Shown: positions 37,557-47,762 of the stretch, piece after piece
Layout: each line of letters opens with the position of its first letter
Numbering within the stretch: the first letter of the stretch is position 1
NCBI RefSeq assembly: GCF_004348985.1
Contig: NZ_SMKW01000007.1
Location: forward strand, 124,001-188,000
DNA length: 64,000 nucleotides
Direction: 5' to 3'
Origin: Saccharopolyspora elongata
GTDB lineage: Bacteria; Actinomycetota; Actinomycetes; Mycobacteriales; Pseudonocardiaceae
The notes under the pieces: model-generated
The model's database searches: none
The model's input: only the letters and a program-made list of their open reading frames with translations
Told to the model about the DNA's origin: nothing
Translations under genes and position numbers: made by a program

Positions 37557-38801
37557 TCAGCAGACCGAGTCGGTCGGCTTGGGGACGTCGAGCCCGAACA
37601 GCGGGCGCAGCTTCAGCCCGACCCAGGTGCCGACCAGCGCCAGCAGGCCCCAGACCCAGCCGTGCAACGAGAACGAGGCGATCCCGGAGAAGTAGGCGCC
37701 GATGTTGCAGCCGTACGCCAGCCGCGCGCCGTAGCCCATCAGCAAGCCGCCGACCACGGCAGCGAGCACGACCTTCGCGGGCAACCGCTTGGCCAGCACG
37801 AAAGCGCCCGACGCCGCCGACGCCACGAGTGCGCCGACGATGATCCCGAAGTCCAGCACCGAGGTGGAGTCGGCCAGCACCGGACCGGTCAGGGCCGCTG
37901 CGCGTTCCCCTTGCCAGTACGGCCAACTCGCCACGTCCACACCCACCGCCTGCAGTGCCTTCGAGCCCCACAGCACGAACGCCGAGGTGATGCCCCACGG
38001 GCTGCCGCGAGTCAGCAGCACGACCGCGTTGAGCCCGGCCAGCACGAGCGCCCCGACCCAAAGCGGCCACGAGCCGCGCAGCACGCGCCAAAGCCCGCGC
38101 GACGTCGGCGGGCGGCCCGCCGGGGGCGCGTTGTGCCGCCGAGCCCATTGCGTTGCGGCGTAGCCGATCGCGCCGAGCACGGCGAGCTGAACCACCAGTG
38201 CGCCGAAGTAACCGAGCCCGGTGTCCTCAGCGAGGGAGAACGAGCCGAGGGTGAGCGCGTCCGAGGTCCACAGTGGAAGGTGCAGCGCGCCGAGGACCGA
38301 ACCGCAGATGAAGAAGAAGAGCGTGACCACCAGCAAGGTGTTCCCGCCGCCGACGGCGAACAAGGTGCCCGATGCGCACGCGCCCCCGAGCTGCATCCCG
38401 ATGCCGAACAGGACCGCGCCGACGACCAGCCCGAGCCCGAGCGGTTCGACGTTTCCCTCCGGTGTGGCGCCGAAGAACGTCACGCCGCCGGCCAGGATCG
38501 GGGCGAACAAGATCGACGCCGCGGCGAGCATCAGCAGGTGCGCCCGGACTCCCGACGTCTGTCCAACCGAGACGAGTTGCCGCCAGGCCGAGGTGAAACC
38601 GAAGCGGGAGTGGAAAAGCGTCAGCCCGAGTGCGAGGCCCAGCCCGGCCAGCACGGCGGACTTCACGCCGACCACAACGGCCGCAGCGGTCACGAGCGCC
38701 ACGGCCGCGATCAACCCGACGGTCAGCGGAACCCACTGCGGCTTGCCTTGCGGTGCTGGGGCCGCGTCGGCGGATGTGGCAGGTGTGGCGGTGGTGGACA
38801 T
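37557..38801 (-). CDS. YeeE/YedE family sulfur-compound transporter
   Basis: A 414-residue integral membrane protein with about nine to twelve helices. The family cysteines are present in LGGACASGTLFAVGGG and YGCNIGAYF, matching the thiosulfate-permease TsuA/YeeE pattern. ATG 38801. It is divergent from a small lipoprotein gene and convergent with the hydrolase. Thiosulfate or related sulfur uptake is the likely job, which would fit the sulfurtransferase encoded 5 kb upstream; no direct linkage is visible. Confidence 0.88.
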   Translation of the reverse strand: MSTTATPATSADAAPAPQGKPQWVPLTVGLIAAVALVTAAAVVVGVKSAVLAGLGLALGLTLFHSRFGFTSAWRQLVSVGQTSGVRAHLLMLAAASILFAPILAGGVTFFGATPEGNVEPLGLGLVVGAVLFGIGMQLGGACASGTLFAVGGGNTLLVVTLFFFICGSVLGALHLPLWTSDALTLGSFSLAEDTGLGYFGALVVQLAVLGAIGYAATQWARRHNAPPAGRPPTSRGLWRVLRGSWPLWVGALVLAGLNAVVLLTRGSPWGITSAFVLWGSKALQAVGVDVASWPYWQGERAAALTGPVLADSTSVLDFGIIVGALVASAASGAFVLAKRLPAKVVLAAVVGGLLMGYGARLAYGCNIGAYFSGIASFSLHGWVWGLLALVGTWVGLKLRPLFGLDVPKPTDSVC

Positions 38802-38949
38802 TCCCTACTCCCGAATGTGAAGCGGATTCGTCGACGAAACCACGCGCAGGCCGTCGACCACCAGCCGTTTCGAAATGTGGGAAAGATGTGGATCCAACTC
38901 GGTGCGGATTTCGCGCAACCGGCCGCGCGGGGCGCTCCGTCCTTAGGGC

Positions 38950-39405
38950 ATGAGACGCCTACAAACCGCAGTGGGCGCGGGTGTTCTGCTCGTAGCGTTG
39001 GCAGCCTGCGCCCAACAGCCATCCAATGAAGTTGGTTTCGGCGGCCAGCCTCCGGCTCCGCCCGGCCCGGTGCAGCCGAAACCTGAACAGGAACGCGCTC
39101 CGGTCGCCGAGACCGCGGTCGACGTGTCGTTGCTACCCAGGGGATATCCGAAGAAGGTCTGGACCCAGGACGGCGGAGCGGTCGTCGTGGCCACCGGTCA
39201 GGAAGGCGGCTGCAGCAAGGTGCACGCCGAGCTGGCCGAACAGACCGCCGACCACGTGAAGGTGGTGCTGGTCGAAGAAACCCCGGAACCGCCGGGAATG
39301 TGCACGATGGACCTGCGCTACCCGCCGGTGGCGGTGCAGCTCGACGCACCGCTGGACGCGCGGAAGGTCGTTCTGGAACAACGAGATGTCAAGGTTCCCC
39401 GCTGA
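38950..39405 (+). CDS. Small lipoprotein
   Basis: A 151-residue exported lipoprotein. A lipobox (LLVALAACAQQ) follows a short charged N-terminus, so Cys20 should be lipidated. A Pro-rich linker leads to a small domain with two further cysteines (EGGCSKVHAEL and PGMCTMDLRYPP), probably a disulfide. ATG 38950. It shares a long perfect hairpin terminator with the convergent fumarase gene. No family recognised. Confidence 0.78.
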   Translation: MRRLQTAVGAGVLLVALAACAQQPSNEVGFGGQPPAPPGPVQPKPEQERAPVAETAVDVSLLPRGYPKKVWTQDGGAVVVATGQEGGCSKVHAELAEQTADHVKVVLVEETPEPPGMCTMDLRYPPVAVQLDAPLDARKVVLEQRDVKVPR

Positions 39406-39453
39406 TCGGTGACCACGTGATACCTGCCAATCGCGTCGATCGGCTGAGCTGAA

Positions 39454-39497
39454 ACCGGTACTCCCGCAGGAGGTGGGGCTCCTGCGGGAGTACCGGT
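39454..39497. terminator. 19-bp perfect hairpin between the convergent lipoprotein and fumarase genes
   Basis: Arms 39454-39472 and 39479-39497 are perfectly complementary over 19 bp around the 6-nt loop GTGGGG. The stop of the lipoprotein gene is 49 bp to the left and the fumarase stop 7 bp to the right, so it can serve both transcripts. No T-tract follows, as is usual in actinomycetes. Confidence 0.85.
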
Positions 39498-39503
39498 GTG
39501 TGG

Positions 39504-41156
<1,653 letters not shown>

Positions 41157-41346
41157 GTCGCGGCTCCTTTGCGCGCGTTCGGGTTACGCGATGACCAATA
41201 AAACCGCGCGGTCGATCAGCGCGTCCACGGGGGTGGCCCAGGTGTGACGGATCGCCCGCCCTGGTGGCGCGGCGGAGCACCTGCGAGGCTGGCGGTCGAA
41301 CGTCTCATCGCACCCCGGACGCGGGGCCGGAGCAACGGAGGTCGCC

Positions 41347-42069
41347 TTGCCGACGACAGATCCCCTCGATGCGCTGGTCAACCTTCGTGACCTGGGCGGG
41401 CAGCCCGCCGGTGACGGCGTGGTGACGAGGGCCGGCGTGGTGTTCCGGAGCGATGCTCCGCACAGCGGCGACCGGGTGCCGGAGGGAGCGTCGCCGTGGC
41501 CGCCGAAGGTCGTGGTGGACCTGCGGGATTCGGTGGAGACCCGTGACCAGGAACACCCGCTCGCGTCGGTGGCCACCGTGCACCACGTGCCGCTGCTGGA
41601 GGAGGCGCGGGACGCGGACATCGATGTCGACGAGGCGGCCCACGAGCTGACGGCGCTGTACCAGTCGATCCTGCAGGGCGCCCCGAAGAAGCTGGTCGAG
41701 GTGTTCCGCATCGTCCTGGAGGCGGACGGTCCGGTGCTGATCCACTGCGCGGCGGGCAAGGACCGCACGGGAGTGGTCTCGGCGATGCTGCTGGGCGCGG
41801 TGGGAGTGCGCCGCGACGCGATCGTGGCGGACTACGTGCGCACGGACCGGAACATGTTCCGCGTCCTGCAGCGCCTGAACGTGGCGCCGGAGCTGCCGCC
41901 GGGCGTGGACGAGGAGATGGTCCACGAGCTCCTGTCGACGCCGACGGAGGCGATCGAGAGCGTCCTGAGCGCCTTCGAGACCCACGAGGAGGGCGCCAGG
42001 GGCTGGCTGCGGACGCACGGGGCCACGAACGAAGAACTGGACCGCTGGCAGGCTAAGTTCATCGGCTGA
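41347..42069 (+). CDS. Tyrosine/dual-specificity protein phosphatase, Y_phosphatase3 family (second copy)
   Basis: A 240-residue phosphatase with P-loop IHCAAGKDRTG (Cys134, Arg140) and the NLRDLGGQPAGDG start. TTG 41347 is used and has a well-spaced GGAGG ribosome-binding site. It is related to 1231-1950 but clearly diverged. It is followed by a 19-bp-stem hairpin, so it probably forms a single-gene transcript. Substrate unknown. Confidence 0.87.
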   Translation: MPTTDPLDALVNLRDLGGQPAGDGVVTRAGVVFRSDAPHSGDRVPEGASPWPPKVVVDLRDSVETRDQEHPLASVATVHHVPLLEEARDADIDVDEAAHELTALYQSILQGAPKKLVEVFRIVLEADGPVLIHCAAGKDRTGVVSAMLLGAVGVRRDAIVADYVRTDRNMFRVLQRLNVAPELPPGVDEEMVHELLSTPTEAIESVLSAFETHEEGARGWLRTHGATNEELDRWQAKFIG

Positions 42070-42093
42070 GCCAAGGCGGCGAGAAGCCTGCCG

Positions 42094-42135
42094 CGAACGG
42101 CCTGTTCACCTCGGAGGAGGTGAACAGGCCGTTCG
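42094..42135 (+). terminator. 19-bp perfect hairpin after the phosphatase gene
   Basis: Arms 42094-42112 and 42117-42135 pair perfectly over 19 bp with a GGAG tetraloop, 24 bp after the phosphatase stop. It also forms the left boundary of the strand-asymmetric segment discussed at 42236-42592. Confidence 0.85.
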
Positions 42136-42270
42136 TGTAGAAGCAGGCGTGCGGGCTGGAAGAGGGGTCGGGAGGCCGGACCCGCCCCGACGACGAGTCC
42201 GCCCTCCCGTGGCGAGCGGCGAACCCGCCGCTAAGACCGAAGCGGAAGAACAAAAAAGGGGGGAAGAACG

Positions 42271-42525
42271 ATGTTCCCGCCGAAACCCAACAAGGTCAAC
42301 GAGCCATCCGGGTGTACAAAACCCCGAACGACAAAAGAAACTCCCCAACCCGAAGGCCCGAACCAGAAGCCCACAAGATCGAGAACCGAACGCAAAGCCC
42401 CGAACCAGAACCCGGAAGCTCAGAACCCCGAAAACCAGAACCCGAAAGATTCAGAACTAGCAAGGTTCAGAACTACGAAGGTTCAGAGCGAGGAAGGGGC
42501 AGAACCCCCGGAGGCTGGTCGGTGA
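42271..42525 (+). CDS. Doubtful small Pro/Asn/Lys-rich reading frame
   Basis: An 84-codon frame beginning at ATG 42271 with a strong GGGGGGAAG ribosome-binding site. The product would be hydrophilic and rich in Pro, Asn, Lys, Glu and Arg, without hydrophobic core or known domain. All three plus-strand frames are open here because the strand has very few T bases, so absence of stops is weak evidence. The DNA repeats underneath have a 15-16-nt period that does not keep a reading frame, which argues against selection on protein. The segment may be RNA-level only. Confidence 0.25.
   Translation: MFPPKPNKVNEPSGCTKPRTTKETPQPEGPNQKPTRSRTERKAPNQNPEAQNPENQNPKDSELARFRTTKVQSEEGAEPPEAGR
42406..42515 (+). 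repeat. Seven degenerate tandem repeats of a 15-16-nt CAGAA-initiated unit
   Basis: Units start at 42406, 42421, 42436, 42452, 42468, 42484 and 42500. Most have the form CAGAACCC(C)GAA followed by a few bases; two central units read CAGAACTA(G/C)(C/G)AAGGTT. The first two units are 15 nt and the next four 16 nt. More diverged copies may extend upstream to about 42364. The strand is rich in A and C and poor in T. They lie between two hairpins in an otherwise gene-poor segment. Confidence 0.7.
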
Positions 42526-42591
42526 GCAGGCTGGGAACGCTCAAGAACGTGAGGAGCGATCCCGAAGGCGACCACCGCACCGTGGGGGTCT

Positions 42592-42610
42592 GCGGGGGCT
42601 CGGCCCCCGC
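42592..42610. terminator. Short GC hairpin bounding the repeat segment and sigB
   Basis: GCGGGGGC (42592-42599), a TCG loop and GCCCCCGC (42603-42610) form a strong stem, followed on the plus strand by AAAATC. It lies 66 bp past the end of sigB and at the right edge of the repeat segment, so it may end sigB transcripts, transcripts from the left, or both. Confidence 0.6.
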
Positions 42611-42676
42611 AAAATCATCCTGACCGCGCCGTGGTCCGCGCTTTCCGCGGACACACGACGCCCCGAAATCGCGCGG

Positions 42677-43648
42677 TCAACTCGCGTACGCGCGCAGGCG
42701 GTCGGCGCGGTCGCCCTGGCGGAGCTTCGCCATGACTTCCCGCTCGATCTGCCGGACTCGCTCGCGGGACAGCCCGAACGACTTGCCGATCTGGTCCAGG
42801 GTGCGCGGCTGGCCGTCGTCGAGGCCGTAGCGCATCCGGATCACCGCCTGCTCGCGCTCCTCCAGCGTGGCCAGCACGCGGCGCAGGTCGTCCTGCAGGA
42901 ACCCGGAGATCACCGCGTTCTCGGCGTCGGCCGATTCGGCGTCCTCGATGAAGTCGCCGAGCGGCGCGTCCTCCTCGGCCCCGACCGGCATGTCGAGGCT
43001 GACCGGGTCGCGGGAGTGGTCCATCAGGTCGAGGATCTTCTCCACCGGGATGCCGGCCTCTTCGGAGAGCTCGTCGTCGGTGGCCTCGCGGCCGAGCTTC
43101 TGGTGCAGGTCGCGCTTGATCCGGGCCAGCTTGTTGACCTGCTCGACGAGGTGGACGGGCAGCCGGATGGTGCGGCTCTGGTCGGCCATGCCGCGGGTGA
43201 TGGCCTGCCGGATCCACCAGGTCGCATAGGTGGAGAACTTGAAGCCCTTGGTGTAGTCGAACTTCTCCACCGCGCGGATCAGGCCGAGGTTGCCCTCCTG
43301 GATGAGGTCCAGCAGCGGCATGCCGCGGCCGGTGTAGCGCTTGGCCAGGCTGACGACCAGGCGGAGGTTGGCCTCCATGAGGTGGTTCTTCGCCCGGCGG
43401 CCGTCGCGGACCACGGCGCCGAGGTCGGAGCGCCGCTCGGGGGAGAGGTTCTTGCTGGTCTCCAGCAGATGCTTGGCGAAAACCCCGGCCTCGATCCGCT
43501 TGGCGAGGTCGACCTCTTCCTGTGCGGTGAGCAGCGCGGTGCGCCCGATGCCGTTGAGGTAGACGCGCACCAGGTCTGCCGATGGGCCCTGGGTGTCCAG
43601 GTCTTCGGTGACGGTGACGTCTGGCTTGGTGGTCTGCGGGACGGTCAT
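42677..43648 (-). CDS. sigB: Primary-like sigma factor SigB
   Basis: A 323-residue group 2 sigma-70 factor. Region 1.2 ([17 protein letters not shown]), region 2 ([41 protein letters not shown] in continuous form), the [18 protein letters not shown] -10-binding part, region 3, and region 4 ([19 protein letters not shown]) are all complete. It lacks the long region 1.1 of SigA. ATG 43648 follows an AGGGAGGG ribosome-binding site. It directs general stress and stationary-phase genes in related actinomycetes, and a stress-sigma-type promoter lies upstream. Confidence 0.95.
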   Translation of the reverse strand: MTVPQTTKPDVTVTEDLDTQGPSADLVRVYLNGIGRTALLTAQEEVDLAKRIEAGVFAKHLLETSKNLSPERRSDLGAVVRDGRRAKNHLMEANLRLVVSLAKRYTGRGMPLLDLIQEGNLGLIRAVEKFDYTKGFKFSTYATWWIRQAITRGMADQSRTIRLPVHLVEQVNKLARIKRDLHQKLGREATDDELSEEAGIPVEKILDLMDHSRDPVSLDMPVGAEEDAPLGDFIEDAESADAENAVISGFLQDDLRRVLATLEEREQAVIRMRYGLDDGQPRTLDQIGKSFGLSRERVRQIEREVMAKLRQGDRADRLRAYAS

Positions 43649-43823
43649 TGAGCTCCCTCCCTGGCGGGCTGGCTTGGCGGGCGCAAATCACACTCGCGCG
43701 CCGTTGCGCGGTGTGGAGGACGCGTACGCTCGGTTGTACGGGCTCCGCGTCGACGTCTTCTCCGGTGCTGCCGATGGGTTTGGCGGCCTGTCGGCATGGC
43801 CGTCGAAGCTTCGTTACCTGGAA

Positions 43824-43849
43824 AACGACCGGCGTGCCGAATTCGTTCC
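43824..43849 (-). promoter_or_regulatory. Candidate ECF-sigma-type promoter for sigB
   Basis: On the minus strand GGAAC (43849-43845), 18 nt and GTT (43826-43824) form a GGAAC-N17-CGTT arrangement. Mycobacterial sigB is transcribed by stress ECF sigma factors from a promoter of this type. A leader of ~170 nt would precede the gene. The motif is short and could occur by chance. Confidence 0.45.
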
Positions 43850-43933
43850 CGAAGTTCTAGACGAGAAGACGTCATGGCGGTCACATCCGTTGCGCCGCCA
43901 AGCCTGAGGATTTCCTGAGAGCCCTCGTTACAT

Positions 43934-44359
43934 TTAGACCTCAACCAAAAGTGTGAATGGCCCGTCGTTCACGCTCTCCACCGCCATCATCGCCCCGAAC
44001 GCCCCGGTGGCCACTCGCGCACCCCGTTCGCGCAGCGCCGCCACAACCCCGTCCACCAGCGGTTCGGCCTGTTCCGGCCGGGCCGCCTCGGTCCACGACG
44101 GGCGGCGTCCCTTCTTGGTCGACCCGTAGAGCGTGAACTGGCTGACGACGAGCAGCGGTGCCCCGGTCGTGGCGCAGGACTCCTCGTCCCGCAGCGCCCG
44201 AATCTCGTGCAGTTTGCGCGCCATATTGACGACTTCTTGAGGCCCGTCGGAATGCGTCACACCCAATAGCACTAACAGCCCGGGTTCTTCGATCTTGCCG
44301 ACCACGACGCCGTCGACAGTTACCGAGGCGCGAGTGACTCGGGTGACGATTGCTCTCAT
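43934..44359 (-). CDS. dtd: D-aminoacyl-tRNA deacylase Dtd
   Basis: A 141-residue homodimeric enzyme that hydrolyses D-amino acids from mischarged tRNA. The motifs SQFTLYGSTKKGRRPSW and NDGPFTLLVE (the chiral-selective NxGPxT loop) are intact. ATG 44359 overlaps the stop of the upstream methyltransferase gene in an ATGA arrangement, so it is translationally coupled. Confidence 0.95.
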   Translation of the reverse strand: MRAIVTRVTRASVTVDGVVVGKIEEPGLLVLLGVTHSDGPQEVVNMARKLHEIRALRDEESCATTGAPLLVVSQFTLYGSTKKGRRPSWTEAARPEQAEPLVDGVVAALRERGARVATGAFGAMMAVESVNDGPFTLLVEV

Positions 44360-45885
44360 TGGTCGCCGCCCGCCCATTCCGCCGGCAGCAGCATTCCGTG
44401 CCGAACGAGTTCGCGGACCATCGGGATCGCGGCCCGGGTCAGGTTCTCGGAGTCCTCGCCGTAGCCCATCGCGAGCAACTCGAGGAGTTCGCCGAGCGGC
44501 AGCGCCCCGCGGCACCCGGCGAGCAGCCGCACGCCCAGCTCGTCGATCTCGTGCTGCCAGCCCGGCCCGTCGGTGCGGTGCAGCCGGTGCACGAGCGGCT
44601 GCCAGCCTTCGTCGCCGGGCTCGGAGACCGCTTCCAGCACGGTGCTGTCGGCGGTGACCAGGCGGGCCGCCAGCAGGGCCTCGGCGGAGTCGTGGGCGCG
44701 CAGCCAGTCGACGCGGCGCAGCCACTGGTCTGATTCCGGGCCCAGCGGGTCGTCGAAGGCGTGCCGGAGGTCCTCGCAGACGACCTCGCCGCGCGCGTCG
44801 GTGCGGCGCAGCGTGACGAACCCGAAGCCGATGCCGATCACGTCGTTGGCCTCGAACCAGTCCAGCCACGCGGCCGCCTTCTGCAGGCCCTGCGGGGACC
44901 TGAGGTCGTATCCGGCGTCGCGCAGCCAGGTGCCCACGTAGAGGGCTGGGTCGGCGACGTCGCGCTGCACGAACCAGGCGTCGACCCCGGCGCCGGGCGG
45001 CAGCCACCGGGACACCCGGTCCTGCCAGTCCTCGCCGTCCCGGTGCACCCAGGAGGCCAGCAGCTGCCCGGTGCCGCCTTCGGCGAGGAAGCCGGGCAGC
45101 TGGCGCACGACCAGCGCGCTCGCGTCGTCCCCGGCCAGCCCCGAGTCGCGGTAGGTGAAGTCGGTGCGCGGCGGGCCGACGACGAACGGCGGGTTGCACA
45201 CGACCTGGTCGAACTTGCGGCCCCGGACCGGGTCGAACCACTCGCCCTCGGCGAGCTCGACGTCGACGCGGTTGAGCCGGAACGTCGCCTCGGCCAGCGC
45301 CAGCGCCCGCTTGGACACGTCGGTCGCGGTGATCCGCTGCGCGTGCGTGCTCGCGTGCAGGGCCTGCACGCCGCAACCGGTGCCGAGGTCGAGCACCGAG
45401 CCCACCGGCCGCCGCGAGGTCGCCCGGACCAGGCTCAGCGACGCGTGCCCGACGCCGAGCACGTGGTCGGCCTCCACCGGGCGGCCGCCGCGCAGGTCCG
45501 AATCCAGGTCCGAGACGACCCACCACGATTCGTCGTCGACGCCGTGCGGGCGGACGTCGAGCCCGGCACGTAGCCGGTCGCCGTCGTCGACGAGCAGCCC
45601 AGCGGCCTTCGCCTCGGTCAACGGCAGCGGGGCGAGCGCGGCTTCGACGGCGGCCTGCGACTCGGCCTGGCCGAGCAGGAACAAGCGGACCAAGGTGCCG
45701 AGCGCGCCGGCGTCGCTGGTGGCGCGCAGCGCCGGAACGGGCTCGCCCCGGCCCAGCGCGGCGTGCGCTTCGGAACCGAGGAGCTGCACGACGCCGTCGG
45801 CGTCGTAGCCGGCGGTTCGGAAGGCGTCGCGAAGTCGATCGATGCGGTCATGGGACAGGTCTGGAATCACGATCCCGATCCTCAC
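44356..45885 (-). CDS. Class I SAM-dependent methyltransferase
   Basis: A 509-residue protein with an N-terminal helical domain (~residues 1-140), a SAM-binding domain with motif I LDLGTGCGVQALHA and the NPPF-type motif FDQVVCNPPFVVGPP, and a C-terminal domain of ~200 residues without recognised motif. The architecture is seen in conserved actinobacterial methyltransferases encoded next to dtd. GTG 45885 is preferred; residues coded further upstream show no similarity. The target is unknown; RNA is an inference from the NPPF-type motif and the dtd coupling. Confidence 0.85.
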   Translation of the reverse strand: MRIGIVIPDLSHDRIDRLRDAFRTAGYDADGVVQLLGSEAHAALGRGEPVPALRATSDAGALGTLVRLFLLGQAESQAAVEAALAPLPLTEAKAAGLLVDDGDRLRAGLDVRPHGVDDESWWVVSDLDSDLRGGRPVEADHVLGVGHASLSLVRATSRRPVGSVLDLGTGCGVQALHASTHAQRITATDVSKRALALAEATFRLNRVDVELAEGEWFDPVRGRKFDQVVCNPPFVVGPPRTDFTYRDSGLAGDDASALVVRQLPGFLAEGGTGQLLASWVHRDGEDWQDRVSRWLPPGAGVDAWFVQRDVADPALYVGTWLRDAGYDLRSPQGLQKAAAWLDWFEANDVIGIGFGFVTLRRTDARGEVVCEDLRHAFDDPLGPESDQWLRRVDWLRAHDSAEALLAARLVTADSTVLEAVSEPGDEGWQPLVHRLHRTDGPGWQHEIDELGVRLLAGCRGALPLGELLELLAMGYGEDSENLTRAAIPMVRELVRHGMLLPAEWAGGDQ

Positions 45886-45978
45886 ACGGCCACCCGTTCG
45901 CGCATCTGGGCGCACCCGCGGCGCGGGGCTCCGGAAAACCGATCGCGCCCCGAGCTCGTCCTGCAGGAACATGAGTGG

Positions 45979-46581
45979 ATGAGACCTGCGGTCGGTGCCG
46001 TCCTCGTCCGGTGCGGCGAATGCGGCGGGCACGAATACAGCGGCGCGCCCGATTGCAGCCGCTGCCGGGCGCTGGTGGACGACGTCGTCGAAGAGGAATG
46101 GCGGCGCTTCCGCGCCGAGTGGGCGGCGGAACCGGAGGCGGAGGTCGCCGGGCTAGTGGTGGCCGAGCCGGACCGGCACGACTGGCGGGTGGTGGACGCC
46201 GCGCTCGACCGGATCGCCTGCGACGAATGCGGAGGCCGGCTCAGCCGCGGGCCGGTGGACTGCGGCGCGTGCAACCTCGCCCACGGCTTCCGGTACGCCG
46301 CCGTCGAGACCGATCGTCCCGGTGCTTCGCCGCTCAACGAGCACGCGGTTCGCGTGAACGTCTCGGTCGTCCGCCGGCCGCACGTGACGTCGGCGCAGGA
46401 ACTGCTCGTCAGGCGGCTGTTGCTGCCTGCGCTGCTGGTCGGCTTCCTACCGACGACCGCGGAGGCCCAGCGCGTGAGCGCCCTGGTGAAAAGAGGAGCC
46501 ACACCGGATCGGGTTGTCGAGCTGATCGACGACTGGCTCGGAACGTGGCGCCCCGGAGGGCCGAGCGCGACTCACCGGTGA
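45979..46581 (+). CDS. Double zinc-ribbon protein of unknown function
   Basis: A 200-residue protein, divergent from the methyltransferase gene. Two cysteine clusters, RCGECGGHEYSG..CSRCRA and CDECGGRLSRG..CGACN, would each bind zinc. A basic C-terminal half (LLVRRLLLPALLVGFLP to ATHR) resembles a helical DNA- or protein-binding region. ATG 45979 has only a weak ribosome-binding site. No known family recognised; a regulatory or scaffold role is possible. Confidence 0.7.
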   Translation: MRPAVGAVLVRCGECGGHEYSGAPDCSRCRALVDDVVEEEWRRFRAEWAAEPEAEVAGLVVAEPDRHDWRVVDAALDRIACDECGGRLSRGPVDCGACNLAHGFRYAAVETDRPGASPLNEHAVRVNVSVVRRPHVTSAQELLVRRLLLPALLVGFLPTTAEAQRVSALVKRGATPDRVVELIDDWLGTWRPGGPSATHR

Positions 46582-46749
46582 GGCAAGACGCCCGGGGGAT
46601 CAGCAGATCGCGAGAAGGCCTCGCCCGGCGCTGGCGGGGCCAGCCCCATTCGCTTGGCTGAGCACCTCGTCTCCGAGGTCGATTGGCGACGGCATCCATT
46701 GCTGCGCCGATACCGCATCGATTATTCGCGCCTGCTTACTTTTCGGTGC

Positions 46750-46772
46750 GTACCGCACTAAGTAGTGGGTAC
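46750..46772. promoter_or_regulatory. Operator-like inverted repeat upstream of the imine-reductase-like gene
   Basis: GTACCGCACTA (46750-46760) is mirrored by TAGTGGGTAC (46763-46772): GTACC and CACTA are repeated inversely with a one-base insertion in the left arm. GTAC-flanked, ACT/AGT-centred dyads of this size are typical of HxlR/MarR-type operators. It lies 70 bp before the start; no cognate regulator is encoded next to it. Confidence 0.5.
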
Positions 46773-46842
46773 TTGTCGGCCCCGTGCCCGGAGGTGACGA
46801 TCAACCGGCTTGCTGAAAGTGGAATTGAAGGAGCGATTCACG

Positions 46843-47724
46843 ATGACCAAGTCCTCGCCGGTTCCGATCACGGTCCTCGGTCTCGGCGCCATGGGGCGAG
46901 CTCTGGCGAATGCGTTCTTGATCGGCGGCCACCCCACCGCGGTGTGGAACCGCACGCCGGGCAGGCACGCCGAACTCGTCGCCGCCGGAGCCACCTCCGC
47001 CGCGACGGTCGACGAGGCGGTCGCCGCCGGTGGCCTGATCGTCGCCTGCCTGCTGGACCACGGATCGGTGCACGACGTCCTCGATCCGGTGGCCGGTGAC
47101 CTCGCCGGGCGAACCGTCGTCAACCTGACCTCCACCGCGCCGAGCGATGCGAGGGAACTTGCCGCCTGGGCGGAGTGCCACGGCATCGAATACCTCGACG
47201 GCGGCATCATGTCCATCCCGGCCATGATCGGCCGGCCGGAGTCGTTCCTGCTGTACAGCGGCTCGAAAGAGGTGTTCGACGAGAACAGGGCGGTATTGGA
47301 GCTGCTGGGTTCGGCCGAGTACTTCGGTGCGGACGCGGGTATGGCCTCGCTCTACGATTTCGCATTGCTGGCCGCGATGTACACGATGTTCGCCGGGTTC
47401 TCCCACGGTGCGGCCATGGTGCGCACCGAAGGCGTCCCGGCCACCGAGTTCGCGAAGCACGCGGTGCAGTGGCTCTCGGCGATGGTGCAGGTCCTCCCGC
47501 TGAGCGGGGAAGCCATCGAGGCCGGTGCCGAGGCGGATGGGCAGAGCCTTGACTTCACCAAGGCAGCCCTCGATGCCATCGTCCGGGCGAGCCGGGAGGC
47601 CGGGGTGGGGCTGGACGTGGTCGGTCCGCTCAAAGCCCTGGTCGACCGCCAGGTCGCCGACGGCCACGGAGCGAAGGCCTTCGATGCGGTGTTCGAGGGG
47701 GTCCGGGCGCCCGGTTCCGAGTGA
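46843..47724 (+). CDS. NAD(P)-dependent oxidoreductase, imine reductase family
   Basis: A 293-residue enzyme of the beta-hydroxyacid dehydrogenase superfamily. GLGAMGRALANAFL binds NADP, NRTPGR is the cofactor-specificity segment, and GGIMSIPAMIG is characteristic of imine reductases. The C-terminal helical domain begins near SLYDFALLAAMYT (Tyr171, Asp172), where these enzymes place their catalytic acid. ATG 46843 follows GAAGGAG. It stands alone behind an operator-like dyad. It probably reduces cyclic imines; the natural substrate is unknown. Confidence 0.87.
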   Translation: MTKSSPVPITVLGLGAMGRALANAFLIGGHPTAVWNRTPGRHAELVAAGATSAATVDEAVAAGGLIVACLLDHGSVHDVLDPVAGDLAGRTVVNLTSTAPSDARELAAWAECHGIEYLDGGIMSIPAMIGRPESFLLYSGSKEVFDENRAVLELLGSAEYFGADAGMASLYDFALLAAMYTMFAGFSHGAAMVRTEGVPATEFAKHAVQWLSAMVQVLPLSGEAIEAGAEADGQSLDFTKAALDAIVRASREAGVGLDVVGPLKALVDRQVADGHGAKAFDAVFEGVRAPGSE

Positions 47725-47762
47725 GCGACCGCCGTCGCGCCTGACGTGTGAAAATGAGGCGC

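Noticed and set aside
42149-42623. Two overlapping plus-strand frames (42149-42460 and 42312-42623)
   Set aside because: All three plus frames are open because the strand has almost no T; the frames have no ribosome-binding sites and no conserved features.
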